From Actinomyces sp. UMB0138 (GTDB taxonomy: Bacteria; Bacillota; Negativicutes; Veillonellales; Veillonellaceae), in assembly GCF_002849225.1 (NCBI RefSeq), contig NZ_PKMC01000002.1:372001-436000 (forward strand): 64,000 bases of DNA. Reading direction: 5' to 3'. This document shows positions 60,028 to 64,000 of this stretch, one piece after another. The position numbers and the translations under genes were made by a program. The notes beneath the pieces were generated by a model. It was not told where the DNA came from. It made no database searches and saw only the letters and a program-made list of their open reading frames with translations. Each line of letters opens with the position of its first letter. The first letter of the stretch is position 1.

Positions 60028-61146
60028 CTAGCCCATCGTGGTGTTGATGCCAGCACGGATTAGGCCTTCGTAGTGCAGGCCGCGACCCAAAAGCTCGGTG
60101 GCAATAGCCAGAATGAAAGCGACTGCCAGCAGGACGACTAGCAGGGTAGAAGGGCTAGTGGCCTTTTCTAGTTGCTTGCGCAGAACCAGCGCGATCAACA
60201 GTACGGCGAGCGCTAACGTAATCAGGCGAATTGCTAGGTACCCGTGGTCCATCATCGCGTGCGCTACTTGGCGTTCCACCTCGGAGCCAAGCCCTAGCCC
60301 AGTCATGTGGAACGGGTAGGCGACTAATAAAATAGCGCCAGCAACAGCGGCAATGGAAGCAGCCATGCGCAAGGACCGCTGGGTCAAAGACACCATCTCG
60401 ATGGTCATACGCCCCTCAGGGAATAGCCCTCGGGAAATAAGGCCGGTTGCCTTGCGGAAGGTCGAAACGGAATCGCCCTTGCCGTCGGTAGTGCCAGTGG
60501 CCTTATATTCGCGCCACTGTTCCTTAGTGATCTTGCCCTTCGCTACGTCCTCTTCCTGGATCTGAGAACCGGAGACCAGGGGAGTGGGGTTGCCATCACG
60601 CTTATTCTGTACGCTCCAAGCAGCAAACAGAGCAACGGCCACTGCCAGCGCCCCAGTAAAGAACGCGGAGCAGAAGAAAGATACCCAGGTGAACCAAGAG
60701 TGCCAGGCGGGCACGGTTTCGGTGAAGTAGTAAACCCCGCACATGGATACCAGTAGGGCTAGCCCTGCTAGTGCCGTCAGGATGGCCAGCACGTCACGTA
60801 CCTTGCGAGAAAAGAGGTCGAACCACTGGGTGATTGCGAACAATGCGCCTAGGGCTGCGTACAGCACTCCGGATATGAGTTCGCGAGACAGCCACGAGGA
60901 ACCCATATTGAACAGGGTGTATGGCGAGTGCATCGGATCGTTCAGGTGGAAGAACGCGGCAAAAAAGCCCAGGACTAGTAGTGGGCCGGCCGCGTACATG
61001 CCAGCGTTAGTGATGCGATCGATGGTTACGTGCCGCATCCCGGTCCAGCGGCCAATGAACTGGATTATGCCAAGGATCCAAAACGCCCCCACTGACATTT
61101 GTGCCACGGTGGTGAAGATGATCATTGGCAGTTCGCCGATGTGCAT
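60028..61146 (-). CDS. dmsC: DmsC-family membrane anchor subunit
   Basis: 372 residues with about eight helices. GELPMIIFTTVAQMSVGAFWI at the N terminus is the DmsC start, with the conserved F-T-x-x-x-Q. The chain is longer than E. coli DmsC (287 residues) because of a polar loop of about 65 residues near the middle (from VQNKRDGNPTP on). It would oxidise menaquinol and pass electrons to DmsB. GGAG precedes the ATG, 25 bp after dmsB. Confidence 0.88.
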   Translation of the reverse strand: MHIGELPMIIFTTVAQMSVGAFWILGIIQFIGRWTGMRHVTIDRITNAGMYAAGPLLVLGFFAAFFHLNDPMHSPYTLFNMGSSWLSRELISGVLYAALGALFAITQWFDLFSRKVRDVLAILTALAGLALLVSMCGVYYFTETVPAWHSWFTWVSFFCSAFFTGALAVAVALFAAWSVQNKRDGNPTPLVSGSQIQEEDVAKGKITKEQWREYKATGTTDGKGDSVSTFRKATGLISRGLFPEGRMTIEMVSLTQRSLRMAASIAAVAGAILLVAYPFHMTGLGLGSEVERQVAHAMMDHGYLAIRLITLALAVLLIALVLRKQLEKATSPSTLLVVLLAVAFILAIATELLGRGLHYEGLIRAGINTTMG

Positions 61147-61171
61147 GATGCTCCTTTTTCGAAGTCCCTAA

Positions 61172-61858
61172 CTAGAGTTCTTTAGGGTTCTGAATAGTGC
61201 CCGTGCCTTCGTCCCACTTCTGAGCATCACGGTGCGGTTTCACTACCAGGTGTGGCTTGGTAATGGACGGGTCAGGGAGCGGGGCAATACCTGCCTCCGA
61301 CCCGAATTCCTTGCGAAGCGCGTCAATGGGCCCCCAGCCGAGAGCGCGAGTGGGACAGGCGTCGACACAAGCTGGGTTTTGCCCCTGCTCTCGGTAGTCG
61401 TAGCACAAATCGCACTTTGACATGTGTCCGGTACGTGAGTCAAGCTGTGGCGCTCCGTAAGGGCACGCCCACTGGCAGTAGCGGCAACCAACGCATTTGC
61501 TTTGGTCGACGTAGACCGTGCCATCCTCGCGGCGGCTCATCGCGGTGGTCGGACAAACTCGCATGCAGATGGGGTTTTCGCAGTGGTTGCATGAGATGGA
61601 GGTGTAGTAGCTGAATACCGATGGGGTGAAGGTACCTTCTTGTTTGTTGGTATGCCAAGATCCACCTGTGTATTCGATCACGCGGCGCCAGTTCATGCCC
61701 ACGGGTAGGTCGTGCTTGTCCTTGCAAGCGATTTGGCAGGCCTTGCATCCGTTGCACAGAGTCTGGTCGAAAACAAATCCGTACCCGGCGTCTTTCTGCG
61801 TGAATGGTTCGTCTGCCGTGTCGTGTCTGCCCGGTTGGGGGATCACGTTCTGCGCCAT
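61172..61858 (-). CDS. dmsB: DmsB-family iron-sulphur subunit
   Basis: 228 residues. CNGCKACQIACKDKHDLPVG, CNHCENPICMRVCP, CVGCRYCQWACPYGAP and CDLCYDYREQGQNPACVDACP bind four [4Fe-4S] clusters. It connects DmsC with a catalytic molybdopterin subunit. GAGGAGG precedes the ATG. The gene before it should be dmsA, but the 180 bp upstream hold only a promoter-like stretch and then the ribokinase gene. Confidence 0.92.
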   Translation of the reverse strand: MAQNVIPQPGRHDTADEPFTQKDAGYGFVFDQTLCNGCKACQIACKDKHDLPVGMNWRRVIEYTGGSWHTNKQEGTFTPSVFSYYTSISCNHCENPICMRVCPTTAMSRREDGTVYVDQSKCVGCRYCQWACPYGAPQLDSRTGHMSKCDLCYDYREQGQNPACVDACPTRALGWGPIDALRKEFGSEAGIAPLPDPSITKPHLVVKPHRDAQKWDEGTGTIQNPKEL

Positions 61859-62041
61859 CGCTTCCTCCTCATGTTCTATCCGAAGTTTCGGCGACAGGTG
61901 TCGCTTACGTATATGGGCAACTATAGTAAGCAGGGATTTTGCCGCAGAAAATGGGCCAAGTCCGGCTACTTTAAGGGCACCCAGGTGTTTCTTTATTGGG
62001 CGAGGGCGAAGGCACTACTTATCCGGGTAGAACGTGCCTGG

Positions 62042-62995
62042 CTAGCGGCAGAACGCCGCCGAAACTGTGCCCGCCTCGGCGTAGGAAGCTTGCGCCCCCA
62101 GTTTCTGGGTTGAAAAAGCGGAAACTGCGGAGGCGACGTGGGCGCCCTCGGCAAGATCTAAGCCGGCAGCAGTGGCTGCCAACAAGGTCGCAAAGAAGGA
62201 GTCGCCCGCGCCCGTAGTATCCACCGCATTCACGGGATAGGGAGCCACCTTAGTTATCTGCTCGCCGGCGAGCACTAGCGACCCCTCGGCCCCCAAAGTG
62301 ATCACGGCTCTGGCCACGCCCAAAGTGGACAGAGCTCGGCCAGCCTGCTCCCAGTCCGAGAACTCTAAATCCTGGTGGGCAAGCATGTCCCGAAGCTCAT
62401 GTTCGTTGACGATCAGAACATCGACGTTCTGCATCAGTTCCGTGGGAAGGTCGGGGCGGAACGGAGAGTTATTGAAAAACACGACCGTGCCAGCCGCGCG
62501 AGCAATTGCGGCGGCAGCGCAAGCCGCTTCCAAGCTGACCTCCAGGCAAATCCCCAAGGCGTCGGCCTCTTCAATCAGGTGGGCGTGCTTCGAAACGGTG
62601 GCAGCATCCACGCTGCCGTTGGCTCCCGGCGATACCACGATCGTATTTTCGCCCTGATCGTTCACTGTGATGATGGCGGTGCCAGTAGGAGTATCGATGC
62701 GCTCGATGGCGGCTGTGTCCACCCCGGCCTGATCGAGTGAATCCAGCAGCAGCTGCCCGTTGGCGTCGCGGCCCACGGCACCGACCATGCTCACATGCGC
62801 GCCCAACAGGCCCGCCTGCACTGCCTGGTTGGCACTCTTTCCGCCGGGCAGGATCACCAGGTCCTGGCCGGTAACTGTTTGTCCGGGGCGCGGAAAATCA
62901 GCGGTGCGTACGGTTAGGTCAGCATTCAGGGAGCCCACAACCGCGACCTTGCCGGGCGTGGCGGTAAGAGTTTCTAAAAGGGAATTGAGCTGCAT
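62042..62995 (-). CDS. rbsK: Ribokinase-family sugar kinase
   Basis: 317 residues, PfkB family. VVGSLNADLTVRTADFPRPGQTVTG and GGKSANQAVQAGLLGAHVSMVG form the substrate lid region, VNEHELRDML the middle and DTTGAGDSFFATLLA the catalytic Asp motif. The pattern fits ribokinase (D-ribose to ribose-5-phosphate); related pentoses or nucleoside sugars remain possible. It starts 9 bp after the LacI-family gene, which probably controls it. Confidence 0.85.
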   Translation of the reverse strand: MQLNSLLETLTATPGKVAVVGSLNADLTVRTADFPRPGQTVTGQDLVILPGGKSANQAVQAGLLGAHVSMVGAVGRDANGQLLLDSLDQAGVDTAAIERIDTPTGTAIITVNDQGENTIVVSPGANGSVDAATVSKHAHLIEEADALGICLEVSLEAACAAAAIARAAGTVVFFNNSPFRPDLPTELMQNVDVLIVNEHELRDMLAHQDLEFSDWEQAGRALSTLGVARAVITLGAEGSLVLAGEQITKVAPYPVNAVDTTGAGDSFFATLLAATAAGLDLAEGAHVASAVSAFSTQKLGAQASYAEAGTVSAAFCR

Positions 62996-63004
62996 GTTTT
63001 ACTC

Positions 63005-63985
63005 CTAAGAGAGGCGGGTTGTTGAGTTTCGCAGCCGCAGCGTTGCGGGCTGAAAGATGGTCTTTGGACTGGCAGAGGGCGAATTGATGCGCCGGCGCAG
63101 CAGTGTGGTAGCGGCTCGGGCAAGTGCCGCAGGGTCAGCCGCAATCGCGGTCAAAGACGGGCGCAAATAGCTAAACCAGGGCAGGTCATCAAACGTGGCG
63201 AGGCCGATCTGTGCTCTCGTCTCCTGTAAACATTGCAATGCGCCGAGGGCAATCATGTTCCCGCCCACTACTAGTGCGTCAACGTCGTTGCTAGAAAGTA
63301 ACTTGGCGCAGGCCGCCCTGGCAAGATTCGGGTTGTGCGGCACGTGCCCGGTGGGGATAGGGGCATCCGGAAAGTGTCGGCGCAAAGCCGCGGCTACGGC
63401 CTCGGCGCGCGAGATCCCGGTAGACGTGTCGGTGGGACCGCACAAGATGGCGGGACGGAAGTAGCCATTTTGGGCCAGGTGCGCGGCCAACTGGACCACC
63501 GCCAGGGCGCTATCGACGAGGGCGCAGTCCAACTCGGTCCCATCCAGGACGCGGTCTACGGCCACAGTGGGTACCTGGTTGATGAGGCGGATAGTAAGGG
63601 GGCTCGCCTCTCCGGTGGGCACCAGCAGGAGACCGTCTACGCCCTGCGCAAGCATGGAACCGATGACTTTTTCTTGCGCCGTGGGGTCTTCCTGGCTGTT
63701 TGCGATTAGGAGTGAGAGGCCGACTTTGTCTACTTCTCGTTCAATGTGATGGGCCAAGGAAGCGAAATAGGGGTTGTCTATGTCGCCCACTGCCAGGCCG
63801 ATTACTCCGGTGCGGCGCGTGCGCAGTGCGGAGGCGGGACGGTAGCGGCGGTAGCCGACTTGTGCGGCTAGTCCCTGCACGCGCTCTACGGTTTCGGGAG
63901 GAAGTTTGGTGGAGCCGGCTAAGGCTCGGGACACCGTGGATACGGAAAGCCCGAGCCTTTGAGCCAGTTCCTTTTGGGTGATCAT
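63005..63985 (-). CDS. LacI-family regulator of the ribokinase gene
   Basis: 326 residues. ITQKELAQRLGLSVSTVSRALAGS is the helix-turn-helix, followed by the hinge (YRRYRPASALRTRR) and a periplasmic-binding-like sensor domain (TGVIGLAVGDIDNPYFASL to the end). It is the first gene of an operon with the ribokinase. Its promoter lies beyond the window end, so operator sites cannot be judged. Confidence 0.9.
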   Translation of the reverse strand: MITQKELAQRLGLSVSTVSRALAGSTKLPPETVERVQGLAAQVGYRRYRPASALRTRRTGVIGLAVGDIDNPYFASLAHHIEREVDKVGLSLLIANSQEDPTAQEKVIGSMLAQGVDGLLLVPTGEASPLTIRLINQVPTVAVDRVLDGTELDCALVDSALAVVQLAAHLAQNGYFRPAILCGPTDTSTGISRAEAVAAALRRHFPDAPIPTGHVPHNPNLARAACAKLLSSNDVDALVVGGNMIALGALQCLQETRAQIGLATFDDLPWFSYLRPSLTAIAADPAALARAATTLLRRRINSPSASPKTIFQPATLRLRNSTTRLS

Positions 63986-64000
63986 TGCTGGGGTGCGTGC

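Overview
The window looks like a chromosomal segment of a moderately GC-rich actinobacterium, probably a host-associated or fermentative member of the Actinomycetaceae or a relative. Pointers are the actinobacterial-style myo-inositol cluster (including a Cgl0159-like TIM-barrel protein), a class Ib ribonucleotide reductase subunit, an actinobacterial-type transaldolase, a SAM-I/SAM-IV-like riboswitch ahead of metNIQ, and narGHJI/dmsBC-type anaerobic respiration genes. The genus is an inference.

Region 1 (1-24.3 kb) is a large inositol/polyol catabolic island. After the 3' end of a FucP-like permease come, on the minus strand, iolE, iolG, a transaldolase and a GntR regulator. Divergently there is a sugar-porter MFS transporter and a long operon: TIM-barrel enzyme, iolG paralogue, iolC, Cgl0159-like probable aldolase, iolB, iolD. 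An iolA/mmsA gene follows with its own promoter. A second module has a LacI regulator, two more Gfo/Idh/MocA dehydrogenases, two more TIM-barrel enzymes (one iolH-like), a second MFS transporter and a zinc alcohol dehydrogenase. Copies of a GGACA-type operator sit at the transaldolase promoter, the mmsA promoter and the promoter of an unstudied 71-residue membrane protein. This suggests a GntR (IolR-like) regulon.

Region 2 (24.5-42 kb) is mostly ordinary: a YbaK deacylase, an ABC-class ATPase with an MFS exporter, an esterase, nrdF, an LMW phosphatase, metNIQ behind a riboswitch, a patatin, transaldolase, tadA, upp, tRNA-Ser(CGA), a glutamine amidotransferase and a YbdK-type ligase.

Region 3 (41.9-54.2 kb) is a molybdenum island: mobA, moaA, moaD, a mogA-moaE fusion, a cysteine-free moeB, moeA, moaC, modA, a modB-modC fusion, a small HTH-TOBE regulator and a FecCD-type ABC importer. 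Directly downstream (54.25-55.66 kb) is a collapsed narGHJI operon with a mogA remnant, so the nitrate reductase that used this cofactor has been lost here.

Region 4 (55.7-61.9 kb) holds a Cys-rich protein, two TorD-like chaperones and a dmsBC pair without dmsA. Between the chaperones and dmsBC sits an AT-richer insert. It encodes a secreted protein whose gene is split by a 16-bp tandem duplication, followed by two paralogous four-helix membrane proteins; this is the most unusual unit in the window. The window ends with a ribokinase-type kinase and its LacI regulator.
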